A DNA stretch of 64,000 nucleotides from Paenibacillus sp. MBLB1832 (GCF_032271945.1 NZ_CP130319.1:5659001-5723000); one strand, 5' to 3'; counted from the stretch's first letter, positions 8,858-17,283 are shown. Numbers and translations: made by a program. The notes: generated from the sequence alone by a model not told the origin.

Positions 8858-8965
8858 CACCATGTCCTCCTCGTAAAACCTCAAAATTTCCCACTCAAAA
8901 TCATACGGGTAACTCTGGGATTTTATTCCAGAACAGTGCTCAATTGTGTTTTTCATAGACATGCC

Positions 8966-8991
8966 AAAAGGGCTTATTCACATAAGCCCCA
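8966..8991 (-). terminator. Terminator overlapping the M56 peptidase stop codon
   Basis: Minus-strand GGGGCTTAT and ATAAGCCC arms enclose the stop TGA, followed by TTTT. It ends the blaI-M56 transcript. Confidence 0.65.
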
Positions 8992-9817
8992 TTACAAGTA
9001 TAAACGCGAGCACCGAGATCGCCAGTCGGACGAGCGGCCAACGCAGCTGAACCCCCTGCTCTGGATCCAAAATATGTTGAATCCGCACATTCATCGACGT
9101 CTCTGCAAAAGAAGCATGCGACAATGGGAAGCGCGGCTTCCCAGCTTGCCGGAGCAGTTTGAGCAGCGCACTGCCTAAATCCTTAGACTGCTCCATCTGG
9201 TCGATCGCATACCGATCTGCGCGGAGCTCAATCATCATGGGATATTTATGGGCCATCCACTCAAAAATAGGGATATACCGCATCGCCTTCGAGATCAGCG
9301 CCAGCAGGAAAATCGCCCCAGGATCGCGGTGCTGCACATGGCATTTCTCATGCTCCATGACCGCTCGCAGCTCGTTAGTCTCCAAAATGTCCACAAGCCC
9401 CGACGACACGAGGATCCGCGGCTTCCAGAGCCCCACAGTCATCGCAAGCGGAGCACGGTAGTTGAGCATACACACCTGATGCGCCTGCAACCCATAGCGC
9501 TCCGCGAACTCGGCGGATAGGGCGGTATCCACATGTTTGGCCACTAACTTATTGGCTTTTCTCGCATCGTGCCCATGCTTAACCAGCACCCACGCCATCG
9601 TCCCGAGCGTATACAGAATGAGACCGTTGACCACTAACATCGGGACAGGCCCAGGCACATGGAGATAGCGAAATAAAATCATACACAAATCAAATAGATT
9701 ATGAGACGGCCTCCAATGTAGGAGATGTCCCAGCAGGAAGGCACCCATTTGCCAAACGATCGTGCCTCCTATCCCTAACACAGCCGCATACAGCCACTTG
9801 ATCCGCGATTCTGTCAT
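8978..9817 (-). CDS. M56-family membrane metallopeptidase (short BlaR1/MecR1-like)
   Basis: 279 residues. N-terminal helices (about 8-30, 55-78) precede a zinc-protease core with HEKCH (about residues 155-159, the HExxH motif) and a downstream Glu in ELRADRYA, then one C-terminal helix. BlaR1 and MecR1 proteins of this family cleave their BlaI repressor after sensing beta-lactam through an extra penicillin-binding domain of about 260 residues. That domain is absent here, so the signal must be something else. The gene starts two bases after the blaI stop, an operon typical of repressor-protease pairs. Confidence 0.8.
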   Translation of the reverse strand: MTESRIKWLYAAVLGIGGTIVWQMGAFLLGHLLHWRPSHNLFDLCMILFRYLHVPGPVPMLVVNGLILYTLGTMAWVLVKHGHDARKANKLVAKHVDTALSAEFAERYGLQAHQVCMLNYRAPLAMTVGLWKPRILVSSGLVDILETNELRAVMEHEKCHVQHRDPGAIFLLALISKAMRYIPIFEWMAHKYPMMIELRADRYAIDQMEQSKDLGSALLKLLRQAGKPRFPLSHASFAETSMNVRIQHILDPEQGVQLRWPLVRLAISVLAFILVMGLM

Positions 9818-9819
9818 CG

Positions 9820-10236
9820 TTATCGATCCTTTTTGAGATTTAGTATGTGCTGCTCCAACTGGTCTAGCAGTTCAGGATCCACTTTATCGAGCGCATCCAC
9901 CATATGGGTGACCGCCAAGGAGCCGAATTGTTCAATGAGGTCAAACGTCAGCTCTTTGGATTGCGTTTCCATGAACGCGTCCATCGTCATCACAGGTTTG
10001 TAATGAAACGATCTAGCCACCGATTGCTTTTGTAAAAAGCCTTTCTCCACCAGACGATTCATGACGGTCATGACAGTGTTGAAGTTGATCGCTTTGTCCT
10101 CGTCCAGCTTCTGTTGAACGTCTTTGATCGTCATATCTGAGGAGCTGGTCCATAGAATCTCCATAATTTTGGACTCTAGCGGACCGAAGAAGCGGTTCAA
10201 ACCGCTTTCCTTCAATTTAAAATTGTGCATTTTCAT
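9820..10236 (-). CDS. BlaI/MecI/CopY-family repressor
   Basis: 138 residues from ATG 10236 (AGGAG eleven bases upstream). The N-terminal winged helix has the family pattern LESKIMEILW, KDVQQKL, NTVMTVMNRLVEKGFL. The C-terminal half is helical and likely the dimer and protease-cleavage region. It should repress its own operon through the dyad at 10330-10344, and probably also the DUF2231 gene through the matching dyad at 7547-7561. The co-encoded M56 peptidase presumably cleaves it on induction; that step is known for BlaI but inferred here. Confidence 0.85.
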   Translation of the reverse strand: MKMHNFKLKESGLNRFFGPLESKIMEILWTSSSDMTIKDVQQKLDEDKAINFNTVMTVMNRLVEKGFLQKQSVARSFHYKPVMTMDAFMETQSKELTFDLIEQFGSLAVTHMVDALDKVDPELLDQLEQHILNLKKDR

Positions 10237-10329
10237 CCGTAGCCACACTCCTAAAAGTTTTGAAGAGCCCATACAAGCGAAGCGCAGATTTGAAGCTTCA
10301 AAACTCGCATCGGAAGGATATGCTTTTAC

Positions 10330-10366
10330 ACTATAAATTGTAGTGCTGCGGTGTGGACGAAGTCAA
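10330..10366 (-). promoter_or_regulatory. blaI promoter with autoregulatory operator
   Basis: Minus-strand TTGACT (10361-10366), 18 bases, TACAAT (10337-10342). The inverted repeat ACTATA-AAT-TGTAGT (10330-10344, one mismatch) covers the -10 box, with the same layout as at 7547-7561. Confidence 0.7.
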
Positions 10367-10396
10367 CTGGTACATGCGAGGCGGGGAACTTATTTT

Positions 10397-10442
10397 TTGA
10401 CAGGAAGGTTCGGGCGCAGTATAATACTTACATAAAGTAAGT
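10397..10442 (+). promoter_or_regulatory. Consensus promoter plus operator-like palindrome before pirin
   Basis: TTGACA at 10397-10402 and TATAAT at 10420-10425 are separated by exactly 17 bases, a perfect sigma-A promoter. Immediately after comes ACTTAC-ATAAA-GTAAGT (10426-10442), a perfect 6-5-6 inverted repeat at the start of transcription. A repressor bound there would block initiation; its identity is unknown (a HxlR/YodB-type redox repressor is one possibility). Confidence 0.8.
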
Positions 10443-10474
10443 GATTAAAAAATAGTTAGTTTAGGAGTGATCCC

Positions 10475-11299
10475 ATGAGCATACACATTTATCCGGTGAG
10501 TGAGCAAGGTTCAGGCGCTTTTGATGGCGGCAAATTCGTCGAGCAACGCGCCATCAGCTTCCCTGGCGAAAAGACAGCTGTAGATCGGGTCGGTCCCCTC
10601 TTCTACTGGGCTTGGGGCAAAGCGTCCGATGTTTCGGAAATTGGCATGCACCCGCATAAAGCGTTCGAGATCGTCACCTATGTGATCGACGGTCTCGTGG
10701 AGCACCGCGATTCCCTTGGCTCGCTGGAAACCGTAACGAACGGCGGCGCCCAAGTTATTCAGGCAGGCTCTGGCGTGTACCACGCGGAGGCGTTCCGCCG
10801 AGCGGGCAGCGAGGCTATGCAGATCTGGTTCGAGCCTCATTTGAGCGAGACGGTTAAGAAGCCTGCGACCTATCACCAGTATGAGCATGAGCTGTTCCCC
10901 ATCAGCCAAACGGTGGGCGCTACCGCGAAAACGGTAATCGGCGCAGGCGCGCCAATTCAGCTGGACGCTGATGTGCGACTGTACGATTGGCAGCTTGAGC
11001 CTGGCGCAGCGTTCAGCTATGGTTTGCAGCCAGGCCGCAGGCTGGCGTTCCTCGTGATCCGCGGCGCGGGCACGGGGGTTGTGGGGGCGGCGGGGCTGGC
11101 CGCAGGGCTTGGGCAAGAGCAAGGGCAGGGGCAAGAGCAAGGCCAAGGGCGTAAATCCTTGTCGCACAAGGATTTTGCCGTGGCGCAAGCTGCAGGTGAT
11201 GGGGAAATTCTTCACCTGCTGGGAGACAGCGCTCAGGGCATGCGCATCATCGCCATCGACGTGCCGGAGAATCCGGGATACGCGTTGTACCGCAAGTAA
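10475..11299 (+). CDS. Pirin-family cupin protein
   Basis: 274 residues, bicupin. The N-terminal cupin holds the pirin metal-site residues in MHPHKAFEIVTYV (about 57-69) with a following H-R-D and G-S-G-V-Y-H-A-E segment (about 102-109). Members of this family include quercetin dioxygenases such as YhhW and redox-linked proteins. Residues about 205-232 form a Gly/Gln/Glu run (GQEQGQGQEQGQGR) interrupting the C-terminal cupin, which is unusual. An AGGAGTGA site precedes ATG 10475. The strong promoter with a palindromic operator suggests an inducible response, perhaps to quinones or electrophiles. Confidence 0.85.
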   Translation: MSIHIYPVSEQGSGAFDGGKFVEQRAISFPGEKTAVDRVGPLFYWAWGKASDVSEIGMHPHKAFEIVTYVIDGLVEHRDSLGSLETVTNGGAQVIQAGSGVYHAEAFRRAGSEAMQIWFEPHLSETVKKPATYHQYEHELFPISQTVGATAKTVIGAGAPIQLDADVRLYDWQLEPGAAFSYGLQPGRRLAFLVIRGAGTGVVGAAGLAAGLGQEQGQGQEQGQGRKSLSHKDFAVAQAAGDGEILHLLGDSAQGMRIIAIDVPENPGYALYRK

Positions 11300-11379
11300 G
11301 CAACCCAGATTTAACCGGGGGTTAGGGGGCGTGGGTCTCTGTGTTGGGTGTGTGCGCAGAATTTAGATAAGCTGATGCA

Positions 11380-11572
11380 AATAAGAGTGGTCAACCACTC
11401 TTATTACGAAAAACTAGCTGGTTTTGGGCGAAATAGCAGTGGTTAACCGCTTCTAAAGTTGCATTTTTGCGCCGATTGACTGGGTTAACAAACAGTTAAG
11501 GGTGGTTAACCACCCTTATTTCGGAAAACTAACTAGTCTTGGGCGAAATAGCGGGGGTTGACCGCTCTAAAG
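11380..11572. repeat. Intergenic head array A1 (GGTTAACC type, four heads)
   Basis: This fills most of the gene-free 11300-11738. Four inverted-repeat heads with cores GGTCAACC, GGTTAACC, GGTTAACC and GGTTGACC are centred at about 11392, 11444, 11507 and 11559, so spaced 52, 63 and 52 bases. Head 1 is a nearly perfect 26-base palindrome (11380-11405). Head 3 is a perfect 20-base palindrome (11498-11517). The spacers inside each pair contain AACTAGCTGGTTTTGGGCGA or a variant. No reading frame or terminator tract was found. A homologous array in opposite orientation is at 46136-46326. Confidence 0.85.
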
Positions 11573-11738
11573 TTGTACAGCCTCTCGTAAGTAGAGGCAT
11601 AAGTGCTTATTCCTTTCCATCCCTGATCATGTTTCTGGAATCCTAGCAGGAAAATCAGTAGAAGCAGTAACAAGGATTTTCGTCCTCAAGCAGCGAATGG
11701 GTGAACATACTACGTACATGAACAAGGAGTGTGTCTTC

Positions 11739-13010
11739 ATGCCAAATGATCGCAACTGGGCAGGCAATTACAGATATAGCACTTCAGATATACATATCCC
11801 AACTAGTTTGGAACATCTACAAGAACTCGTCGCCAGCCGTTCCCAACTTAAAGTGCTTGGCACGCGTCACTCGTTCAATGGCATTGCCGATTCCCAAGAG
11901 AGCTTGCTCTCTCTGGCGAAGCTCAATCGCGTGATCGCTTTGGACCGCGTGAACCATCGGGTCACGGTTGAAGGCGGCATCCGCTACGGCGAGCTGGGTC
12001 AGTACCTTCATGCGCAGGGGTATGCGCTGCATAATTTGGCTTCGCTGCCGCACATCACGGTAGCTGGTGCAATCGCCACGGCCACGCATGGTTCCGGCGA
12101 CCGCAACGGCAATCTCGCGACTGCTGTTCACGCGATAGAGATCGTCAAAGCGGATGGGAACATCTCCGCATTTTCACGCGATCAGCCTGAGGCTGATGTG
12201 GCTGGCGCAGCCGTTCATCTTGGCGGATTAGGTGTCGTCACGAAAATCACGCTCGATGTGGTGCCGACTTTCCATATGCGCCAGCACGTGTATGATCACC
12301 TGCCTCTCGCACAGCTTGAGGCGCATTTTGACGAGATTTTCGCCAGCGCCTACAGTGTCAGCCTGTTCACAGACTGGAACGCTGCCGCGTTCAACCAAGT
12401 CTGGCTCAAGCAAAAAATAGCGGATCCAACCTCGGAACTCCCTCCAGTGGAGCCTGTTTTTTTCAGGGCGCGCCTGGCTGATCAGCATCGACACCCTGTC
12501 CCTGGGCATACGGCGGAGAATTGCAGTGAGCAAATGGGCGTCTCGGGCCCTTGGCACGAGCGGATGCCGCATTTTCGGATGGATTTTACCCCTAGTGCGG
12601 GGGAGGAACTACAAAGCGAGTATTTCGTGCCGCGGCAGCACGCGTACCAAGCTTTATGTGCGCTTAACGGCATGCGCGAGGCGATAGCGCCTCATCTTTA
12701 CATTTCGGAGATACGGACAGTTGCCGCCGATGATCTCTGGATGAGCCCGAGCTATCAGCAGGACGTAGTGGCGTTTCATTTTACATGGAAGCCCGACTGG
12801 GAAGCCGTTCGCCAATTGCTCCCGGTCATCGAGCAACGTCTAGAGCCGTTCCAAGTGCGCCCCCACTGGGGGAAGCTGTTCACTATGTCATCCGCTCAAA
12901 TTTACCCTCGTTTCGAGAAAATTCATGACTTTCAACGACTCCTCCGTCAATATGATCCGAACGGGAAATTTATGAATGACTTTTTGCGGACAACAGTTAT
13001 GAACAAATAA
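11739..13010 (+). CDS. Alditol/xylitol oxidase-like FAD enzyme
   Basis: 423 residues from ATG 11739 (AAGGAG nine bases upstream; an earlier in-frame ATG lacks a site). The N-terminal FAD-binding PCMH domain has GTRHSFNGIAD (about 41-51), where the His is the covalent flavin attachment residue in AldO-type oxidases. HGSGDRNGNLATAV follows at about 110-123. The C-terminal half has the substrate-domain pattern ending RPHWGKLF and GKFMNDFL. Enzymes of this VAO group oxidise sugar alcohols or aldonolactones and yield hydrogen peroxide. The exact substrate is not determined. It stands alone between two repeat arrays. Confidence 0.85.
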   Translation: MPNDRNWAGNYRYSTSDIHIPTSLEHLQELVASRSQLKVLGTRHSFNGIADSQESLLSLAKLNRVIALDRVNHRVTVEGGIRYGELGQYLHAQGYALHNLASLPHITVAGAIATATHGSGDRNGNLATAVHAIEIVKADGNISAFSRDQPEADVAGAAVHLGGLGVVTKITLDVVPTFHMRQHVYDHLPLAQLEAHFDEIFASAYSVSLFTDWNAAAFNQVWLKQKIADPTSELPPVEPVFFRARLADQHRHPVPGHTAENCSEQMGVSGPWHERMPHFRMDFTPSAGEELQSEYFVPRQHAYQALCALNGMREAIAPHLYISEIRTVAADDLWMSPSYQQDVVAFHFTWKPDWEAVRQLLPVIEQRLEPFQVRPHWGKLFTMSSAQIYPRFEKIHDFQRLLRQYDPNGKFMNDFLRTTVMNK

Positions 13011-13167
13011 CCGCTGATTCAACGCGTGAGCAAGGAAAAAAATGCTAAACCTGCCCGCTCCTCAAAGACTCGCAGCGCGAGGAAATGCGCCAGATGATTC
13101 TTCAGGAGAAAGCGGCTGCGGGATAGCACGAAGGTGAAAACTGGCTCGCTTAGTGCGAGCAATAGGG

Positions 13168-13200
13168 TAAAGCCCACGAGATTTTTTCTCGTGGGCTTTG
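13168..13200 (+). terminator. Terminator downstream of the alditol oxidase
   Basis: AAAGCCCACGAG and CTCGTGGGCTTT, twelve perfect pairs around an ATTTTTT loop. It lies 158 bases past the stop codon and can act in both directions. Confidence 0.8.
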
Positions 13201-13239
13201 TGTTTTGGAGAGGGGGAGCTGAGAGTGGCATACGAAGCC

Positions 13240-13425
13240 ACATTGGTGCAAATGTGCATCATTTTCTGCCCTGCTGTACGTATGCAGAAGAATTGGTGCA
13301 AATGTGCAGTAAATTCCTCTGCTTTCGGGGATTGTGGTGATTTTCCGGAGATAATGATGCACATTCGCAGCAATTTCACTTATTTCGAGTATTTCAAGCC
13401 AAAAAAGATGCAGAATCGCAGTAAT
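13240..13425. repeat. Intergenic head array B1 (TGCA-N4-TGCA type, four heads)
   Basis: Between convergent genes (stop 13010 and stop 13478). Heads TGCAAATGTGCA (13247-13258 and 13297-13308), TGCACATTCGCA (13358-13369) and TGCAGAATCGCA (13409-13420) are spaced 50, 61 and 51 bases centre to centre. The spacing matches the other array families, though the head sequence differs. Nothing else was recognised in this gap except the terminator at 13168-13200. Confidence 0.8.
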
Positions 13426-13477
13426 GTGTGCACTCGGGACTGACTTCATAGCCTAAGGGCTTCTGCACTTCAGAAAT

Positions 13478-14308
13478 TCAGGACTTCAACCCTTGTGTAC
13501 ACTCCACAATACGCTCTGGATGCGTATACACCGTCAAATGATTGCGCCGTATGAAGCCAACTACCGTGATGCCAAGGTCATCAGCCAAGCGCAGCGCCAA
13601 GTCCGTCGGGGCGGATTTGGACAGAAGGATGCCGACGCCGATTTTTGCCGCCTTGAGCGCAACCTCGGAGGATACTCTCCCGCTGAAAGCAAGGATTTTA
13701 TCCTTAACGGGAATACGCCCCCGAAGGATGTGCCCATATATTTTATCCAGCGCGTTATGTCGTCCAATGTCTGCTCTTGTGACGAGGAGCTCGTTCGCTG
13801 TGCACAGCGCTGCATTATGCAGGCCTCCTGTAAGACGAAATTCAGCCGATTGGTCCTGCAGCTCGCGCATGAGATGGAAGCACTGGGCAATGGTCAAGCT
13901 GAGCTTGGTACGGACGGTTTTGGCCGTGCGCATGTCGTTGTGGAAGTAGAACTGCCGGCTTTTGCCGCAGCAGGAGCCGATAAAGCGCTTGGACACCATC
14001 TCACGGCTCAGCTGGTGGAGCTGCCGCAGCTTCACATGAGCGAAGCCACGATCTTCCTCAAGTGTTAGGGATTCAATTTGATCGACGAATCGGATCAAGC
14101 CTTCGGATGCGAGAAAGCCCGTCACCATATCGACCGTGTCGCTCGGGGTATAAACAAGGGTGGCGAATTCTTCACCATTCAGCATGATCGTCAGGGGCGC
14201 TTCAATGGCAATGTCATCCTGGGCTGGCAGTACCTCCGACCCATCGTAACGATGGATCGACCATGTTGTCGTAGCTGACGATGCAGACTTGGGTTCCAAT
14301 CCATCCAT
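13478..14308 (-). CDS. fdhD: Formate dehydrogenase accessory sulfurtransferase FdhD
   Basis: 276 residues. FdhD moves sulfur from a cysteine desulfurase to the molybdenum cofactor of formate dehydrogenase, which is needed for activity. Family marks are the cysteine loop GSCCGKSRQFYFH (about 112-124) and TRADIGRHNALDKIYG (about 181-196). The start at 14308 is two bases after the stop of the oxidoreductase gene, with GGAGGGATAAGG as ribosome site, so it is co-transcribed with its likely client. The mobile cysteines are adjacent (CC) rather than in a CxxC; I believe this is common in Gram-positive FdhD. Confidence 0.92.
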   Translation of the reverse strand: MDGLEPKSASSATTTWSIHRYDGSEVLPAQDDIAIEAPLTIMLNGEEFATLVYTPSDTVDMVTGFLASEGLIRFVDQIESLTLEEDRGFAHVKLRQLHQLSREMVSKRFIGSCCGKSRQFYFHNDMRTAKTVRTKLSLTIAQCFHLMRELQDQSAEFRLTGGLHNAALCTANELLVTRADIGRHNALDKIYGHILRGRIPVKDKILAFSGRVSSEVALKAAKIGVGILLSKSAPTDLALRLADDLGITVVGFIRRNHLTVYTHPERIVECTQGLKS

Positions 14309-14310
14309 CC

Positions 14311-16668
14311 TTATCCCTCCATTTCGGTTTCCAGCTCTACTATACGTTTCTCTACATAGCGCATGTCTTTGTGCGCGTGGTAGGTTTCGGCTTTTTCCAC
14401 GATAACCGCGTTGTTGTATTCAGGGATACCCGCGTACGGCTCATATACCCCCTTAGGTATTAAACTGTTACCTTCCGGCCAATGCACCTCGATATTTCCC
14501 GTGCGCACATCCGCACAACGAACGCGACCGTGCATGTTCCCGTAACGGTTATAGACCACGATGGCTTCCCCTTCGTTCAGCGAAAGGGACTTCGCATCAT
14601 CCCCATGCATCAGCACATCATAACGATCCGCTTCATTGAACGGGTCTACGTCACTGTAGATCATGGAATTAAACTGCTTGCCGCGGCGCGTCGTAACCGC
14701 AAAATGCCCCTCCGGCTTCCGCAGCTCCGGAAGCTCGATCGGCAGCAGCTGGCCGCGCCCATCTGGCGTCGGACAGACACCGTCCTCGCACAGCCACGCG
14801 CCGCCGGACTGGAACACATCGCCCCGCTCCCGCAGGTGCTGGATGCCGTCATAGCTCGGCGCGGCTAGCGCGATCTCCGCGCGGATCGCTTCCGCGCTCT
14901 CGCAGCCGATCAGCGCCGCGGCTTCGGGCTTCACGCGGCGCGCCAGATCCGCGTAGATCGCCCACTCCGCGCGAGCCTCACCGATGCGCGGACCCGCGAT
15001 CTCGGGCGAGAAGTACACCATCCGCTCCGTCGAGGTGGAGGTCCCGCCCCCTGGCTGCTCATAGCGCGTCATCGCGGGCAGCACGACGACGGTCTCCCGC
15101 GCGTCCACGAGCGTGGAGGTGTTGAGGATGATGTCCTGGTGCACACGGACATCCACAGCCTCTAGGGCTTCTCGAACGAATGCCGGATCTGGCATCGTCT
15201 CGAGGAAGTTGCCGCCGGATGTGTAGAACATCCGGAGCTTCCGCTCCTGCTCCTCGGGCAGGAGCGCATTCTCGAGGGTGACACCGACGATGTCACCCTG
15301 CCAGCTCGGCAGCTCGAAGCCCCAGAGCTGCTCGATGCGGTTGCGGTCGGCGGCGCTAGAGATCTCGCCGCCCGGCAAGGAGAAGGGATCGGCGCCCATC
15401 TCGCCGGAGCCCTGCACGCCGCTGTGGCCGCGGATGGGCATCAGCCCGCAGTGCTCGCGGCCGAGAAAACCCCGCAGGAGGGCGAGATTCGCCACCTGCG
15501 AGATGTTGTCCGTGCCGAAGCGGTGCTGTGTGAGTCCCATGGACCACACGAATACCGCGCTGGAGGCGCGGGCCAGGATGTGCGCGAGCTCGCGCATGCG
15601 CTCGCGGGTGAGGCCGGACGACTGCGCGAGCGTCGTCCAGTCCTGCTGCGCCACATGGGCGCGCAGCCCCTCGAAGCCATTCGTATGCGCAGCAACGAAC
15701 GCATGGTCAATCGCGGAGCCGGGCTCGCGCTCCTCCATCTCGAACCATTCCTTCATGATGCCGTTCATGAAGGCGATGTCGCCCCCGATGTTGACTTGGT
15801 ACACATCGTCAGCCAGCTTCGTCCCGAATAAAGCAGACTCCGCAATCGAAGGGATCCAGTACTGGTCCATCGATGGCTCGTAGTACGGGTTAATGACTAT
15901 GATCTTCGTGCCTTTGCGCTTGGCGGCATACATATATTTCGTCGAGACCGGCTGGTTATTAGCGGCCACGCTACCCCAAAACACAAGGACATCCGTCCCG
16001 ATCCAGTCCTTGTAATTGCAAGTCGAAGCGCCTACGCCTACGGACCGCTTCAACGCCGTCTTCGACGGCGAATGGCAAATGCGCGAAGCGTTGTCGATAT
16101 TGTTCGTTCCGAGCAATCTCGCTATTTTCGCGGCTGCATAGTACGACTCATTCGTGATGCCGCGCGCCGTCAAATAAATGGCCGTCCCCTTCGGATTCAC
16201 CTCGCGCATCTTCTTTGCAACCGTATCTAGCGCCTCATCCCAGGTGGCGCGACGGAAGTTCCGCTCCCCTTTCGTGCGGATAAGGGGATACGGGATACGC
16301 CCGAGCTGTCGAAGCTCGGTGGAGTTCATGCGGCGGAGCTCGTCGATATCCGCATGCAGGACTTCCTCGCGAATCGCCGGCATCGTATTCAAGCGCAGCA
16401 CATTGAGCCGCGTCGTGCATAGGTGCGGCCCCGCCAGCGTCTGATCATACAAGCCTGACACACCTAGCGCGCAGCCATCGCACACGCCTTGTGTCAAAAT
16501 CCTGACCGCGTACGGCAGATTGTCGCGGTTTTGCCAGGCAATTTTCGCCGTCTCCCGAATATGTTTAGGCTTGACCTTCCCTAGCCCGAAAGGGATCTTA
16601 CTGACCCACAGCTTCGGATCTGGTTTGGACGGCAGCTTGATCGGCCCCGTGTGCTTCGTTTTCCCCAT
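14311..16668 (-). CDS. FdhF-like molybdopterin oxidoreductase alpha subunit (YdeP type)
   Basis: 785 residues from ATG 16668 (GGGAGGCG seven bases upstream). It has only CDGC (63-66) and Cys84 near the N-terminus instead of a canonical four-cysteine Fe-S motif. The molybdenum ligand is Cys198 in RICHSPSK; there is no selenocysteine. The C-terminal molydopterin-binding domain includes RRGKQFNSMIY. This matches the TIGR01701 group, formate dehydrogenase-like proteins such as Escherichia coli YdeP, which lack a defined electron partner. FdhD next door supports a sulfurated Mo site. A structured leader with a terminator precedes the gene (16714-16817). Confidence 0.88.
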   Translation of the reverse strand: MGKTKHTGPIKLPSKPDPKLWVSKIPFGLGKVKPKHIRETAKIAWQNRDNLPYAVRILTQGVCDGCALGVSGLYDQTLAGPHLCTTRLNVLRLNTMPAIREEVLHADIDELRRMNSTELRQLGRIPYPLIRTKGERNFRRATWDEALDTVAKKMREVNPKGTAIYLTARGITNESYYAAAKIARLLGTNNIDNASRICHSPSKTALKRSVGVGASTCNYKDWIGTDVLVFWGSVAANNQPVSTKYMYAAKRKGTKIIVINPYYEPSMDQYWIPSIAESALFGTKLADDVYQVNIGGDIAFMNGIMKEWFEMEEREPGSAIDHAFVAAHTNGFEGLRAHVAQQDWTTLAQSSGLTRERMRELAHILARASSAVFVWSMGLTQHRFGTDNISQVANLALLRGFLGREHCGLMPIRGHSGVQGSGEMGADPFSLPGGEISSAADRNRIEQLWGFELPSWQGDIVGVTLENALLPEEQERKLRMFYTSGGNFLETMPDPAFVREALEAVDVRVHQDIILNTSTLVDARETVVVLPAMTRYEQPGGGTSTSTERMVYFSPEIAGPRIGEARAEWAIYADLARRVKPEAAALIGCESAEAIRAEIALAAPSYDGIQHLRERGDVFQSGGAWLCEDGVCPTPDGRGQLLPIELPELRKPEGHFAVTTRRGKQFNSMIYSDVDPFNEADRYDVLMHGDDAKSLSLNEGEAIVVYNRYGNMHGRVRCADVRTGNIEVHWPEGNSLIPKGVYEPYAGIPEYNNAVIVEKAETYHAHKDMRYVEKRIVELETEMEG

Positions 16669-16713
16669 AATAAACGCCTCCCATTGCGTGTATGTACTTA
16701 TCATTTTCGAAAT

Positions 16714-16817
16714 AAAAAACCACCGCAAAACACAACTCAAACCTCCAATTAGGAAGCCTCAGTTCTGTCTCACAGTGGTTAGTCTCCGGCAGGGTCGCTA
16801 CCAAGTGCCAAGCACTT
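16714..16817 (-). promoter_or_regulatory. Structured leader with terminator before the molybdopterin enzyme
   Basis: On the minus strand the RNA would form a perfect hairpin AAGTGC-TTG-GCACTT (16803-16817) and GGTAG-CGACC-CTGCC. An outer stem AACCAC/GTGGTT follows, enclosing CTGT-GAG-ACAG and CTGAGGCTTCC/GGAGGTTTGAG. The outer stem is followed by TTTTTT (16714-16719), 46 bases before the start codon. Several consecutive hairpins closing on an intrinsic terminator are typical of a riboswitch or attenuator. It does not match the consensus of any class I can recall, including Moco. Confidence 0.55.
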
Positions 16818-16835
16818 ACTACTTATGTATATGCT

Positions 16836-17195
16836 TTACTTCGCAAACTTCTTCTCTACATCTTCATCAAAAACAAACACCGACATCCCAATATCCCGCT
16901 CGATATCAATATCCACGAAAAGATGAACGAACTTGGCGCCAAGCAGCTCTTCCATTTCGACGGGAGGAAAATCCTTGTACAGCTCTTTCACCATCTGTGT
17001 GCGCGTCGTGCGGAGCATTTGTCTGCCATCGCCCGTCTTCGCCATAAACTTCTCCACTGGGGATAAATTTCCTTCCATCTCACAAATCGCCCAACATTTG
17101 CAGAAGGTCGTCGTGACACGCTCAGGTCCTTTGCCCATATGCTTCTTACGGTAGGACTTCACCAGATTACTGAACTCAGCTTCCATCCGATTCAT
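16836..17195 (-). CDS. DUF2294 family protein
   Basis: 119 residues, soluble, with the family pattern MGKGPERVTTTFCKCWAICEM (about 20-40), TRTQMVKELY and VHLFVDIDIERD near the end. The reaction is unknown. It lies upstream of the molybdopterin enzyme on the same strand, with the structured leader between them, suggesting a shared physiological role. ATG 17195 has AGGTGG about seven bases upstream. Cysteines in FCKCWAIC could bind a metal, but that is only an inference. Confidence 0.75.
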   Translation of the reverse strand: MNRMEAEFSNLVKSYRKKHMGKGPERVTTTFCKCWAICEMEGNLSPVEKFMAKTGDGRQMLRTTRTQMVKELYKDFPPVEMEELLGAKFVHLFVDIDIERDIGMSVFVFDEDVEKKFAK

Positions 17196-17283
17196 CAGTC
17201 AACCACCTTCTTACCCGTACTCTCTTCATCATAGCAAGGAAACGATTTCCTGACAACTAGTCCAATAGACACCTTCAACTGTC

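Noticed and set aside
11380..11572. Array heads as ordinary transcription terminators
   Set aside because: Most lack a T-tract, and several arrays lie beyond a separate strong terminator (for example 46032-46063 and 13168-13200).
13150..13449. Frames across repeat array B1
   Set aside because: They run through palindromic repeats on both strands and show no protein-like composition.
16714..16817. Leader as a Moco, c-di-AMP, TPP, SAM or guanidine riboswitch
   Set aside because: Remembered consensus cores of these classes are not present; left as an unclassified structured leader.
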